Shown here piece by piece: positions 1 through 9,360 of a stretch of 45,177 nucleotides of DNA. Each line of letters opens with the position of its first letter. The first letter of the stretch is position 1. The notes beneath the pieces are model-generated. The model did no database searches. It was given only the letters and a program-made list of their open reading frames with translations, and was not told the origin of the DNA. The stretch is from Bacteroidota bacterium. Its GTDB lineage: Bacteria; Bacteroidota; Bacteroidia; Flavobacteriales_D; Crocinitomicaceae. The stretch covers positions 1-45,177 of the forward strand of contig VGFL01000011.1 of assembly GCA_016868915.1 (NCBI GenBank), given 5' to 3'. Position numbers and translations under genes: made by a program.

Positions 1-127
1 AAACACAATTAATTTAATTGGCGGTAAGTCAGATGTAAATATTGCAGCGCTTGAGGCTGGAATGTATATTTTCAATGTTACACTTGAAAATGGAAAAACC
101 GCTCAATTTAACGTTGTAAAGAAATAA
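1..127 (+). CDS. 3' end of a T9SS type A sorting-domain protein (partial)
   Basis: Only the last 41 codons are in the window, read in the frame starting at base 2 and ending with TAA at 125-127. The peptide contains a Gly-Met-Tyr-Ile-Phe strand, then a Gly-Lys turn, and ends in Val-Val-Lys-Lys. That is the usual ending of a Por-secretion (type A) sorting domain, the beta-sandwich that sends proteins through the type IX system and is cleaved at the cell surface. The function of the passenger cannot be told because it lies upstream of the window. A strong hairpin terminator follows 15 bases after the stop. Confidence 0.75.
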   Translation, partial: NTINLIGGKSDVNIAALEAGMYIFNVTLENGKTAQFNVVKK

Positions 128-142
128 TTAAAATCTACATAG

Positions 143-168
143 AAAAGGCTAGGGAAACTTAGCCTTTT
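143..168 (+). terminator. Rho-independent terminator
   Basis: Perfect 9-bp stem AAAAGGCTA / TAGCCTTTT with the 8-base loop GGGAAACT. The right arm ends in four T and is followed by AATTAATAAA. It lies just after the stop at 127, so it should end the upstream T9SS cargo transcript and separate it from the gene at 210. The A-rich left arm and T-rich right arm could also let it work on the other strand. Confidence 0.75.
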
Positions 169-209
169 AATTAATAAAGATAAAATTCTTGTTATAATTG
201 TTGTTAAAC

Positions 210-2591
210 GTGCAAATAAGGCGTGGCTTAATTATCTCTATTCTTACCATTCTATCTTATGCAAGAAGTCAGGTTGGTTGTGAAAACGCCGATTTAGAAA
301 TGGGAAATTTTACAAATTGGACGGGACAAACGGGTTATTGCTGTGGAATTTATACACCAAATGATGGAATCATCAATGGCCGACACACCATAATGAGCGG
401 CAGCGCAATTGATCCCTATTCATGCGGGAATGTTCCTGTTGTTGCGCCCGGAAGCATTTATTCTGCAAGGCTAGGAAATGATGACGTCAATAACGAGGCA
501 GAAAGACTTACATACACATTCACAATTACTCCTACAAATACGCTGATTATTTATAAGTATGCGGTTATTTTAGAGGATCCAAGTCACTCTCCCTGGGAAC
601 AACCGCGTTTTGAGGCAAAATTAATGGATCAATTTAATAATGTGATTCCTTGTACGGAATATTATGTTGCAGCCGGGCCAAGTTCGGGGTTTCAAAATTG
701 TGGATGGGATTATCAATATTTGCCGTGGACCACTATTGGCGTCGATGTTTCTGATTACGTAGGGCAAAATGTAACCATTGATTTTTCAACTGGTGATTGT
801 TCGCTCGGCGGTCATTTTGGATATGCATATGTAGAGGCAAGCTGCAGTGAATTTGCGATTGATACGCGTTATTGTATCACTGACGACGGTCAAAATAGCA
901 CGGAATTAGAGGCCCCAGTTGGCTTTCAGAACTATCTATGGAGCAATGGGAGTACTTCAAATATTACGACAGTAGAAAATGCAACCACCGGACAAATAGT
1001 GACTTGTCAGATTACCTCCGTAAATGGATGTGTTGCCACCTTGGAGGCCGCGCTGACCCCTTCAGATGTTTCAGCCGCATTTATAAATTCTTCTGTATGT
1101 TCTGGTGATACAATATCACTGATAAACACCACGACCTATGAAAACGCAGTAAATCAAAGTATGTTGTGGTCTTCTTCTGATGGATTTTCAACAAGCTCTG
1201 AAGATTTTGTTCACGTTTTCTCCGCGCCCGGAACCTATCAAGTTGAGTTGTTTGTGGAATCAGATGCGGGATGCGTTGATTCAATTACACAATCCATTAC
1301 TGTGTATGATTTACCGATTGCTGATATTTCCATCAGTGATGTTTGTGTTGGACAAAATACTTTGATTTCAAGCGAGTCATCCATTCAGGGCAATTCTCCG
1401 CTTTTGAACACGTGGATTGTAAATGGTATCAGCTCTTCAGGGCCATCAGTTATTATACCAACGGCACAAGCAGATACCGTTCAGGTTCAATTAATCTCTG
1501 TTTCGCAAAATAATTGCAGCGACACAATTACAGAAAGTATCATCGTATATAGTAATCCTGTTGCTGGGTTTTCTTACAGCGAAGTTTGTGCAAATGACCC
1601 GATGTCGTTTACAGATACTTCCATCCTATATTCAAATCAAAATTCGTTATCCTGGTTATTCAACAATCAAGAAATTGGAAATACCTCAGATTTAGAATAC
1701 ACCTTTTCATCATCAGGAAATATGACGGTGACACTCATCGTACAGGACAATTATCCTACCGTGAGCTGCAGTGATACCATTACAGAATCCTTCATTGTGC
1801 ATGGGATTCCGATAATTTCCTATTCAGGAGATACGACAATTTGTGAAGATTTACCTTTCTCCTTTTCAAATAATTCTTCCAATCCAACCGGAGAAATAAT
1901 GAATTATGAGTGGTTTGTTAGTAATAATTCTGTAAGCACGGCTACAGATTTATTTTACACGATTTACAATGAAGGAATTTATCCAATTACCCTTAGTGCA
2001 ACCTCTACCTTTGGTTGTGAAAATGATACAACATTCAATTTATATGTGTACCCCATTCCAGAAGCGCCCATTGTTTCTGCAACCACACCGTTATGCCCGG
2101 GGGATGCCATCACCTTTAACGCAGAGGCAGAGCCGAATAGTACGATAAATTGGTTCGGGCCACAAAATTTTGAGGAAAATAGCTTCTCGTTTACTATGCC
2201 ATTTGAGGAGGACCAAATGGGGTATTACAGCGCCTTTATTTCCTCCCAATATGGATGTATATCTGACACCGCAGAAGTTTTTGCATCTATTCTTTTCATA
2301 AATGATTTTGAAGACTTTGTTTTTCCAAACGTCATTACCGCAAATAATGACGGCACTAATGATGAATTAAATATTCACGAAAATTTTAAAACGTGCGAGG
2401 AATATACGCTTTACATTTTTAATCGGTGGGGAAATTTAGTCTTTGAACAAACATTGTATTCACCTCAGTTTAGAGGAAAAACTCTTAGCGGCGATGACCT
2501 TGAGGAAGGCACGTACTTTTATAAAATCATTATTACCGACGCTGTAGAGAATAAAGGTGTAAAATCCGGATTTATTCATATTATTCGTTAA
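210..2591 (+). CDS. Secreted PKD-repeat protein with gliding-motility-type (CHU_C, T9SS type B) C-terminal domain
   Basis: About 793 aa. There is no ATG near the front. I chose GTG at 210 because it gives a basic N-terminus and a hydrophobic stretch ending Ala-Arg-Ser-Gln, a plausible signal peptide; a TTG at 198 in the same frame is the alternative. The first ~220 residues form a Cys-containing beta-rich domain. Several PKD/Ig-like units of about 80-90 residues follow, with recurring patterns such as PGTYQVELFV and DTITES. The last ~90 residues begin VFPNVITANNDGTND and contain YIFNRWGNLVFE and GTYFYKI, the hallmark of the CHU_C/T9SS type B sorting domain. Such proteins are exported by the type IX system and usually act as surface adhesins or matrix proteins. 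The exact ligand is unknown. The next gene starts 33 bases downstream. Confidence 0.85.
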   Translation: MQIRRGLIISILTILSYARSQVGCENADLEMGNFTNWTGQTGYCCGIYTPNDGIINGRHTIMSGSAIDPYSCGNVPVVAPGSIYSARLGNDDVNNEAERLTYTFTITPTNTLIIYKYAVILEDPSHSPWEQPRFEAKLMDQFNNVIPCTEYYVAAGPSSGFQNCGWDYQYLPWTTIGVDVSDYVGQNVTIDFSTGDCSLGGHFGYAYVEASCSEFAIDTRYCITDDGQNSTELEAPVGFQNYLWSNGSTSNITTVENATTGQIVTCQITSVNGCVATLEAALTPSDVSAAFINSSVCSGDTISLINTTTYENAVNQSMLWSSSDGFSTSSEDFVHVFSAPGTYQVELFVESDAGCVDSITQSITVYDLPIADISISDVCVGQNTLISSESSIQGNSPLLNTWIVNGISSSGPSVIIPTAQADTVQVQLISVSQNNCSDTITESIIVYSNPVAGFSYSEVCANDPMSFTDTSILYSNQNSLSWLFNNQEIGNTSDLEYTFSSSGNMTVTLIVQDNYPTVSCSDTITESFIVHGIPIISYSGDTTICEDLPFSFSNNSSNPTGEIMNYEWFVSNNSVSTATDLFYTIYNEGIYPITLSATSTFGCENDTTFNLYVYPIPEAPIVSATTPLCPGDAITFNAEAEPNSTINWFGPQNFEENSFSFTMPFEEDQMGYYSAFISSQYGCISDTAEVFASILFINDFEDFVFPNVITANNDGTNDELNIHENFKTCEEYTLYIFNRWGNLVFEQTLYSPQFRGKTLSGDDLEEGTYFYKIIITDAVENKGVKSGFIHIIR

Positions 2592-2624
2592 ACCAAATTA
2601 CATAATGGTTGTTACTTCGACAGA

Positions 2625-4103
2625 ATGAAGAAAACAAAAAGCGCTATTGTAGTTGGTTCTGGTATTGCTGGTATAGCATCAGCATTAAGATTAAGAGCTA
2701 AAGGCTATGATGTTCAGGTTTTTGAAGCAAATTCATATCTTGGAGGAAAGCTCACAAAATTAACTCTCGGGAAATATCAGTTTGATGCTGGTCCTTCTTT
2801 ATTTACAATGCCCCATTTTGTAGAAGAACTTTTTCTTTTATTCAATAAAACGCCGAGTGATTATTTTCTTTATAAATCATGCGATACAGCATGCCACTAT
2901 TTTTTTGATGACGGTATTTTTTTGCCATTTTATGTGAACCTAAATAAAACAATTGAATCAGTTGAGAATGTGCTAAAAATAGACGGGGACCCTTTGAGAA
3001 GGCATTTTGAAAAAAGTAAATTTATCTACGAAAAAACAAGCAGAGTTTTTTTAGAAAATTCCTTGCATGATATAAGAACGTATTTGAATAAGGGAATTAT
3101 CTCATCCATTTTAGCTCTTCCTTCATTGTCGTTATTTAAAACAATGAATGAAGCGAATGAATCTGCTCTGAATCACCCAAAATTGGTACAAATTTTTAAT
3201 AGGTATGCTACATACAATGGTTCTAATCCATATCAAGCACCCGGGATTTTAAATATAATACCTCATTTGGAGCATGGAATAGGCTCATTTTTTCCAATCA
3301 AAGGGATGTATTCCATTACAACAAGCCTTGTTAAATTAGCGAAAGAAGAGGGTGTAATATTTAAAACAAATGCTCGAATTGATAAAATTTTAATAAAAAA
3401 TAAAAAAGTTATTGGAGTTAATTCAAATGGTAAAATTTATAAATCGGATTTAGTCTTTTGTAATTCAGACATTAAACCTGCTTACAAAAACTTGCTTCAA
3501 ACCGTCAAAAAACCAAAAAAAACATTGTCACAGGAACCATCTAGTTCGGCCATGATTTTTTACTGGGGAATAAAAAAACAATTTCCGAAATTGGATATGC
3601 ACAATATTTTTTTTACTAATGACTATAAACAAGAGTTTGATTCTATTTTTTCAAAATCAACCGTTTATGATGACCCCACAATTTATGTTCATATTTCCTC
3701 TAAAATGGTCACAAATTATGCTCCAGCCAATTGCGAAAATTGGTTTGTGATGGTAAATGTCCCATATAATTCTGGTCAAGATTGGGGTGCTCTTAGAAAT
3801 CAAATTAAAAGGAACATTTTATTAAAATTAAAAAAGCAATTAGGAGAAGATATTGAGTCCCTGATAGAAGAAGAGGATTATTTAGATCCTATTCGTATTG
3901 AGGAAAGAACATCTAGTTTTGGAGGGGCTCTTTATGGAGCATCCTCGAACGATAGAACAGCTGCTTTTTTTAGACATCCGAATGTTACTGGCGTGAACGG
4001 GTTATATTTTGTTGGGGGAAGCGCGCATCCGGGCGGAGGAATACCCCTTTGTTTACTTTCAGCAAAAATTGCTACAAAATACATTTCTTCGCTCAATAAT
4101 TAA
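2625..4103 (+). CDS. CrtI/CrtD-family carotenoid desaturase (FAD-dependent)
   Basis: 492 aa from ATG. The N-terminus carries a dinucleotide-binding fold: GSGIAG at residues 11-16 and an acidic residue ending the second strand (VFEAN). The C-terminus has the family's second FAD-contact motif, LYFVGGSAHPGGGIP, near residue 465. These enzymes desaturate carotenoid precursors at the membrane. HPGGGIP followed by LCLLSAK resembles CrtD-type 1-hydroxycarotenoid 3,4-desaturases more than phytoene desaturases, which typically read HPGAGIPG, so I lean to CrtD; the substrate is an inference. No crtB, crtY, crtZ or crtE lies nearby, so the gene is not in a full carotenoid cluster here. The next gene, a membrane-YceI fusion, begins 63 bases later on the same strand and may be co-transcribed. 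Confidence 0.85.
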   Translation: MKKTKSAIVVGSGIAGIASALRLRAKGYDVQVFEANSYLGGKLTKLTLGKYQFDAGPSLFTMPHFVEELFLLFNKTPSDYFLYKSCDTACHYFFDDGIFLPFYVNLNKTIESVENVLKIDGDPLRRHFEKSKFIYEKTSRVFLENSLHDIRTYLNKGIISSILALPSLSLFKTMNEANESALNHPKLVQIFNRYATYNGSNPYQAPGILNIIPHLEHGIGSFFPIKGMYSITTSLVKLAKEEGVIFKTNARIDKILIKNKKVIGVNSNGKIYKSDLVFCNSDIKPAYKNLLQTVKKPKKTLSQEPSSSAMIFYWGIKKQFPKLDMHNIFFTNDYKQEFDSIFSKSTVYDDPTIYVHISSKMVTNYAPANCENWFVMVNVPYNSGQDWGALRNQIKRNILLKLKKQLGEDIESLIEEEDYLDPIRIEERTSSFGGALYGASSNDRTAAFFRHPNVTGVNGLYFVGGSAHPGGGIPLCLLSAKIATKYISSLNN

Positions 4104-4166
4104 CCTAGTTTTATTGGGATATCTTGAAAAAGTTGTTTTAATTTGTAATCTTTAAAAAAAATTGCT

Positions 4167-5873
4167 TTGTCAATAGATTTTGCCATTATTGTTTTATCAA
4201 TCACTGCCGTTCTGGCTTTTTTTTCCTATTTAACAGGGCGGGAGACTTTTTTGAGTTTCTTTAGCTTACTTTTGGCTTTGGGGTCAACATCGTTATTGTC
4301 AAGCGAATTAAAAACAGATTCAAGAACTGGACTTTTACAAATAATAATTTTTATTTTTTTATTTTTTAATTTTCTATTGTCGCGCCTTGAGGTTTTGCGA
4401 AATATTAAGTTTGGTATTTATGGGGCGGCGCTTTCTACTTTTTTATTATTTTGTGTTGGAGGCGATGATTTTTCATTGTATAATTTCGAGTTTTCATATT
4501 TTAGTTTTGGTATTTGGATTTTACCAATTCTTGGGACTTTAATATTTGTTTCTTCAGAATTAATATCTGGAATGTTTTCTCAGTTTGTTGGCTTTGAAAC
4601 GCGTGGTTCTTTTCAGCAATTAACACAAGTTTTTTTGATGGCAATAGTTGCTTTTTTCGGGTTTTTCTTTGCTTCTTATTTTGGTTTGTTTCTAATAGGA
4701 ATAGGCTATATTGCTAGTAGTTTTTACCGAGAAAATCACACGCCAAACATTGGATTTAGTTTACTTATGTTGGCTCTTTTACCTTTTATATCAACTCTTG
4801 TAGGCATCGAAACCATTGATATTTCATTGGGAAAAAATTTATTTGGATTGTTTGTTGGTTATGTAGGGGTTTGGTTTTTATTCGTTCTTTCTCAATCTAA
4901 AATTAATCCAATAGCGTTTTCTATGTTCGGATTTATTCTTCATTTTGTATTTGCGATTATATTATTGATGTTGGGATCCCAAAAATCAGATATCGGCGGG
5001 GTAGAGCCTTTTTTAGCTTTTTTAGTGGGCACAGCACTTGCTTTTGCAGTTTACCATGAGTTTAAGCTCACACAAGTACTTTTTCCTACGTTATTTTGTG
5101 TAGGAATTTATTTTGGCCCAAAAGTTAACGGAGTCCAAACGAACAGGGTAAAGACATCTCCAGGAAACACGACAGCCATAAAGGAATCAAGTCTCTCTAA
5201 GAATTCAATGCTTAATTCATTTGATGTTAAGGGGCTTTCCATGGACGGCCTGACAGGGGGGTATGAGATTGATACCCAAACAGCAATTATTCGATTTTCT
5301 CTAGGTCCAAAAGGCGGAAAAACTGAAGGCGAGATAAGTAATTTTTCGGGGATAGTTAATATTTCCGAAAATATAGTAGCCTCCTCCTTTGTTGTTACTC
5401 TTCCGGTTAAAAACCTTACAACACACAATGATCTAAGGGATAAATCTTTAATGGAAAAGTCATATTTCAATAAGAATAAGTATCCTAAAATGACCTTCAA
5501 TTCTAAGAGTTTATCTCAAAAAGAAGATTATTACGAATTAAATGGTGAGTTTTCCATGTTAGGCATAGGCAAACCTGCGAAAGTAAAAATAAAATATACC
5601 GGGAATACTGATAAAAACGGAATAATAATTCCAACTATTATCGGTACGGGCACTCTTGATAGAACTCAACACGGTATGAATCCCGACTCAAAAGAAGGAA
5701 ATATTGTTGATTTTTCGTTTAGAATTGAGCTGAAGAAAAAAGAAAAGAAAATTGAAGAAAGAAAAACGAACGGGAAAGAAAAGAAACCAGAAAAAAAACA
5801 AAAGAAATCAACAAAATCAGAAAAATCAACAAAATCAGAAAAATCAACAAAATCAAGTAAAAACCTTCGTTAA
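4167..5873 (+). CDS. Polytopic membrane protein fused to a YceI-like polyisoprenoid-binding domain
   Basis: 568 aa. Only a TTG start (4167) is available before the first hydrophobic segment. Residues 1-320 are very hydrophobic, with roughly 8-10 predicted membrane segments. Residues ~352-524 match the YceI lipocalin-like fold: a GxxGGYEID start, TLPVKNLTTHNDLRDKSLME, then FNKNKYPKMTFNS and a terminal IVDFSFRIEL strand. YceI proteins bind polyisoprenoid lipids in a beta-barrel. Residues 523-568 are a Lys/Ser/Glu tail with 18-bp repeats (5808-5855). YceI proteins are usually small secreted proteins, so fusion behind a large membrane region is uncommon. The adjacent carotenoid desaturase suggests an isoprenoid-lipid role, which is inference. 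recG follows after 15 bases. Confidence 0.75.
   Translation: MSIDFAIIVLSITAVLAFFSYLTGRETFLSFFSLLLALGSTSLLSSELKTDSRTGLLQIIIFIFLFFNFLLSRLEVLRNIKFGIYGAALSTFLLFCVGGDDFSLYNFEFSYFSFGIWILPILGTLIFVSSELISGMFSQFVGFETRGSFQQLTQVFLMAIVAFFGFFFASYFGLFLIGIGYIASSFYRENHTPNIGFSLLMLALLPFISTLVGIETIDISLGKNLFGLFVGYVGVWFLFVLSQSKINPIAFSMFGFILHFVFAIILLMLGSQKSDIGGVEPFLAFLVGTALAFAVYHEFKLTQVLFPTLFCVGIYFGPKVNGVQTNRVKTSPGNTTAIKESSLSKNSMLNSFDVKGLSMDGLTGGYEIDTQTAIIRFSLGPKGGKTEGEISNFSGIVNISENIVASSFVVTLPVKNLTTHNDLRDKSLMEKSYFNKNKYPKMTFNSKSLSQKEDYYELNGEFSMLGIGKPAKVKIKYTGNTDKNGIIIPTIIGTGTLDRTQHGMNPDSKEGNIVDFSFRIELKKKEKKIEERKTNGKEKKPEKKQKKSTKSEKSTKSEKSTKSSKNLR
5808..5855 (+). repeat. 18-bp tandem repeat coding for a Lys/Ser tail
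   Basis: Two full copies and one 12-base partial copy of the unit TCAACAAAATCAGAAAAA. They encode a repeated Ser-Thr-Lys-Ser-Glu-Lys hexapeptide at the C-terminus of the membrane-YceI protein. The copies are identical, so they are recent or kept uniform, and their number could vary between strains without a frameshift. Confidence 0.85.
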
Positions 5874-5888
5874 AAACTGGAATAAGAG

Positions 5889-7985
5889 ATGAATGAATTT
5901 CTTCTTACTCCTATAGAATATCTTAAAGGAGTTGGCCCACAACGAGCGAACTTGCTAAAACAAGAACTTTCTATTAATAATTTTGAAGAGCTATTAAATT
6001 ACTTCCCATTTAGATATGTAGACCGTTCTTTCTTTTGTAAAATAAACGAAATACCTCTTCAGGAAAGCGCCACTCAATTTAAGGGCATTGTTACAAAAAT
6101 GAAAGAAGGGGGAAAAGGAAGGAGTAAGACACTTTCCGTATTTGTAGAGGACGAAACGGGTACGATAGAATTAATTTGGTTTCAGGGCGTTAGTTGGGTA
6201 AAAAATTTAATTTTACTAGGGAGTACGTATCAGATTTTTGGAAAAGCAAAGGTTTATAAATCTACTTTGAAAATAGCTCATCCAGAGATAACACTATGGA
6301 GCCCAAACAATTTAATTAAAGGGTTTCAACCAGTTTATTCTTCTACAGAAAAATTGTCTGCGAATGGTTTAGGAACCCGAGGCATTGAGAAAATAATTTC
6401 GACCCTCGTTGAACAAATAAAAAATAAAATACCTGAAGTTTTATCGAAATCAATTATCTCTGAGATTAATTGCATATCCTATGAAGAGGCATTAATTAAA
6501 GTTCACGCCCCGAAAACCGAACAAGAAATTTCGCAAGCTTTATATCGCCTTAAATTCAATGAATTATTTTATTTACAATTGGAAATGCTTTTGAGGAAAA
6601 ATCATTCTATTACTAAGAGAAAGGGCTTTATTTTTCCGAATATTGGAAAAGCATTTAGTCAATTTTATGAAGACTGTCTTCCTTTTGAATTAACGAACGC
6701 CCAAAAAAAAGTATTAAAAGAAATACGAAAAGATTTTTTAACAGGGAAGCATATGAATCGTCTTTTACAAGGCGATGTGGGCAGTGGAAAAACATTGGTG
6801 GCGCTTTTGACATGTTTGATTGCAATCGGCAACGGGTTTCAAGCGGCAATTATGGCGCCAACAGAAATTTTAGCCAATCAACACTTTGAATCGATAACAA
6901 AACTGATTTCACAGCTTCCTATTGAGGTCGCATTACTCACAGGGTCTACAAAAAAAAGTCGCCGAGTAGAGGTTCATGAAAAGTTACTTTCTGGACAGAT
7001 TCATCTTTTAATTGGAACCCATGCGCTCCTTGAAAACACAGTTCAATTTCAAAATTTAGGGATTGTTGTAATTGATGAACAACATCGTTTTGGTGTTGCT
7101 CAGCGAGCCACTATGTGGAAAAAAAATAGTATACCTCCTCACGTTTTAATCATGACAGCAACGCCTATTCCCCGTACGCTCGCAATGACTTTTTACGGTG
7201 ATTTAGACGTTTCAATAATTGATGAACTACCACCTGGACGAAAGCCAATTACAACAATTCATCGTTTCGAAAATCACCGTCTTCGTTTGTTTGGTTTTTT
7301 GAAAGAGCAAATAAAAATAGGCAGACAAATTTACATTGTTTATCCGTTAATACAGGAGTCAGAAAAATTGGATTTCGCTAATTTAATAGAGGGTTTTGAG
7401 GCAATAAGCAGGTCGTTTCCCTTGCCCGAGTATCGTGTAAGTATTGTCCACGGAAAAATGAAAGGAGAGGAGAAAGACTTTGAAATGCAACGATTTATTA
7501 AAGGAGAAACACAAATAATGGTTGCTACAACTGTTATAGAAGTTGGGGTTAATGTTCCAAATGCAAGCGTCATGGTTATTGAAAGCGCTGAGCGGTTTGG
7601 GCTTTCACAACTTCATCAACTTCGAGGGCGCGTTGGACGAGGCGCGGAAAAATCATATTGTATATTAATGACAGGTCAAAAACTTTCAAATGAAAGTAAA
7701 ATTCGTTTGGAGACAATGGAGCAGACAAACGATGGTTTTGAAATTGCTGAGGTTGATCTTAAATTGCGTGGACCGGGGGATCTTTTAGGAACTCAACAAA
7801 GCGGTATTCTTGATTTAAAAGTGGCAGACATTTCCAAGGACCAACAATTGGTAATTTACGCAAGATCCATAGTTAAAAAATTGTTACAAGACGATGCAGA
7901 TATTAGTATGCGAGAAAATATTTTGATAAGAAATAAAATTTCTGTAATTCTTAAATCAAAACCAAATTGGGGGAAAATTTCTTAG
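5889..7985 (+). CDS. recG: ATP-dependent DNA helicase RecG
   Basis: 698 aa, the usual length. RecG reverses stalled forks and processes branched DNA in recombination and repair. The N-terminal wedge/OB domain begins with an HhH-like LKGVGPQRA. Helicase motif I is GDVGSGKT at residues 295-302, motif II is DEQH at 396-399 followed by RFGV, then TATPIPRTLA, and later QLRGRVGRG (motif VI) and the C-terminal FEIAEVDLKLRGPGDLLGTQQSG characteristic of RecG. The ATG follows the membrane-YceI stop by 15 bases, so the two may share a transcript. The TAG stop (7983-7985) overlaps the stop codon of the convergent ssb gene. Confidence 0.97.
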   Translation: MNEFLLTPIEYLKGVGPQRANLLKQELSINNFEELLNYFPFRYVDRSFFCKINEIPLQESATQFKGIVTKMKEGGKGRSKTLSVFVEDETGTIELIWFQGVSWVKNLILLGSTYQIFGKAKVYKSTLKIAHPEITLWSPNNLIKGFQPVYSSTEKLSANGLGTRGIEKIISTLVEQIKNKIPEVLSKSIISEINCISYEEALIKVHAPKTEQEISQALYRLKFNELFYLQLEMLLRKNHSITKRKGFIFPNIGKAFSQFYEDCLPFELTNAQKKVLKEIRKDFLTGKHMNRLLQGDVGSGKTLVALLTCLIAIGNGFQAAIMAPTEILANQHFESITKLISQLPIEVALLTGSTKKSRRVEVHEKLLSGQIHLLIGTHALLENTVQFQNLGIVVIDEQHRFGVAQRATMWKKNSIPPHVLIMTATPIPRTLAMTFYGDLDVSIIDELPPGRKPITTIHRFENHRLRLFGFLKEQIKIGRQIYIVYPLIQESEKLDFANLIEGFEAISRSFPLPEYRVSIVHGKMKGEEKDFEMQRFIKGETQIMVATTVIEVGVNVPNASVMVIESAERFGLSQLHQLRGRVGRGAEKSYCILMTGQKLSNESKIRLETMEQTNDGFEIAEVDLKLRGPGDLLGTQQSGILDLKVADISKDQQLVIYARSIVKKLLQDDADISMRENILIRNKISVILKSKPNWGKIS

Positions 7986-8419
7986 AAATCGGATTCATCA
8001 ATACTAAAATCCTCGATAGAGTCGTTATCTTCCGCCTCTCTATCAATTAAATCATCTGAATAATACTCTTCGTCACGGCTCACTGGACGTAAAATATTTG
8101 TACTTGACACGTTAAGCCTTATTTCAGTTTTAATGCCACCGCCTTCCACAGAATAGGCTTTTGCAAATGGAGAGCCAACAAGCTCTACCATAGTTCCTCT
8201 CTTTAAAAAATCAACAATTTTCATATTCGAGCCGTCTCGTTTCCAAATAGTACAGTTTACCCAAGTTGTTTTTGTTTTTGTTTCACCCGTTCGACGGTCT
8301 TTCCAATTTTTATTGTGTGCAACCGGAAAATTAATTGCTACAAGATTTCTTTCCATCGTTTTTGTGACCGCATCTTTTCCAATGTTTCCAATTAGTCTAG
8401 TTTCGAAGATTGTTGCCAT
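7982..8419 (-). CDS. ssb: Single-stranded DNA-binding protein
   Basis: 145 aa. The N-terminal ~105 residues form an OB fold with typical SSB features: a GNIGKDA turn, the VNCTIW strand, FLKRGTMVELVG, and an RLNVSSTNIL strand. The last 30 residues are acidic and disordered, as in other SSBs. The tail ends Asp-Glu-Ser-Asp-Phe, keeping the acidic patch and terminal Phe but lacking the Pro-Phe ending that binds partner proteins in most bacteria. It coats single-stranded DNA in replication and repair. The gene converges on recG, with stop codons overlapping by two bases. The 115 bases upstream are AT-rich; I could not define a convincing promoter there. Confidence 0.93.
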   Translation of the reverse strand: MATIFETRLIGNIGKDAVTKTMERNLVAINFPVAHNKNWKDRRTGETKTKTTWVNCTIWKRDGSNMKIVDFLKRGTMVELVGSPFAKAYSVEGGGIKTEIRLNVSSTNILRPVSRDEEYYSDDLIDREAEDNDSIEDFSIDESDF

Positions 8420-8534
8420 TTGAAAGAATTTAATTATTTCAATATTACCTTTAAAAATAAAAAATAAATTTCTTTATTGTAGGGGCAATTAAAAAATAAA
8501 TTAAATTTTATGGTAAATAGATGTTGCTGATCAA

Positions 8535-9359
8535 TTAAAAATGAATGGTTTCGGCATGAACGGCGTTTCTTAAAAAACGCGTAGCATTTTCGTTAAAAAT
8601 TTTTGAATCTTCCGTGGTGAGAAAGTGAACGCTGCTGTTTTTAGTGCACCTAACGGAAAGTTCCGGATGATTTAAAAGATATTGTTCTAATTTATTGGCA
8701 ACGATTTTCCCCTGTGACACAATTTGAATTTTTGGCGATACAATGGAGGTTAAAAATTCGTGAATTAAAGGGTAATGTGTACAACCTAGAATGATAGTAT
8801 CAATTTTAGGGTCTTTAGCCAGTAAGGAAGAAACGTCTTTAAGGATTATGTTTTTACCCGCTTCAGAAAAATGCTCATTACTTTCAATCAAGGGAACCCA
8901 TAAAGGGCAGGATTGTTGATTAACGGTAATTTCAGGCCCAAATTTCTGTAATTCAATAACGTAAGATTGGGATTGAACGGTTCCCTCTGTTGCTAGAACA
9001 CCAACGTGTTTTGATTTTGTTAGTTGACCAATTTCTTCCGTGCTTGGTCGAATTACACCTAGGACCCTTTTACTTGGATCAAGCAAAGGCAGATCCTGTT
9101 GTTGTATTGTTCTCAATGCTTTTGCAGATGCGGTATTGCAAGCAAGAATTACAAGATGGCAACCACGACTAAATAATAGTTTAACTGCTTCTAATGTGTA
9201 TTCATATACAATATCAAAAGAACGATTTCCATAAGGTGCCCTGGCATTATCTCCAAGATATAAAAAGTCATAATCCGGTAATTTTTTTCTGATTTCAGAT
9301 AAAATGGTTAACCCTCCATATCCAGAATCAAAAACACCTATCGGAGAGTCCCCTTGCAT
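8535..9359 (-). CDS. murI: Glutamate racemase
   Basis: 274 aa. It makes D-glutamate for peptidoglycan from L-glutamate, without a cofactor, using two catalytic cysteines. Both are visible: Cys74 in ACNTAS and Cys193 in LGCTHYP. The N-terminal PIGVFDSGYGGLT carries the conserved Asp-Ser-Gly (Asp11), and YLGDNARAPYG is also typical. The start codon abuts the stop of purC with one base between, so the two probably share a transcript. In many Flavobacteriales murI lies beside uppS-bamA-ompH-ompH; here that cluster is about 27 kb away. Confidence 0.96.
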   Translation of the reverse strand: MQGDSPIGVFDSGYGGLTILSEIRKKLPDYDFLYLGDNARAPYGNRSFDIVYEYTLEAVKLLFSRGCHLVILACNTASAKALRTIQQQDLPLLDPSKRVLGVIRPSTEEIGQLTKSKHVGVLATEGTVQSQSYVIELQKFGPEITVNQQSCPLWVPLIESNEHFSEAGKNIILKDVSSLLAKDPKIDTIILGCTHYPLIHEFLTSIVSPKIQIVSQGKIVANKLEQYLLNHPELSVRCTKNSSVHFLTTEDSKIFNENATRFLRNAVHAETIHF

Positions 9360-9360
9360 T

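Noticed and set aside
5108-5500. 130-codon ORF antisense to the membrane-YceI gene
   Set aside because: It is opposite to the YceI domain and shows no protein features of its own.
2625-5873. Carotenoid biosynthesis gene cluster
   Set aside because: Only one carotenoid-type enzyme is present; no phytoene synthase, cyclase or hydroxylase gene is adjacent.
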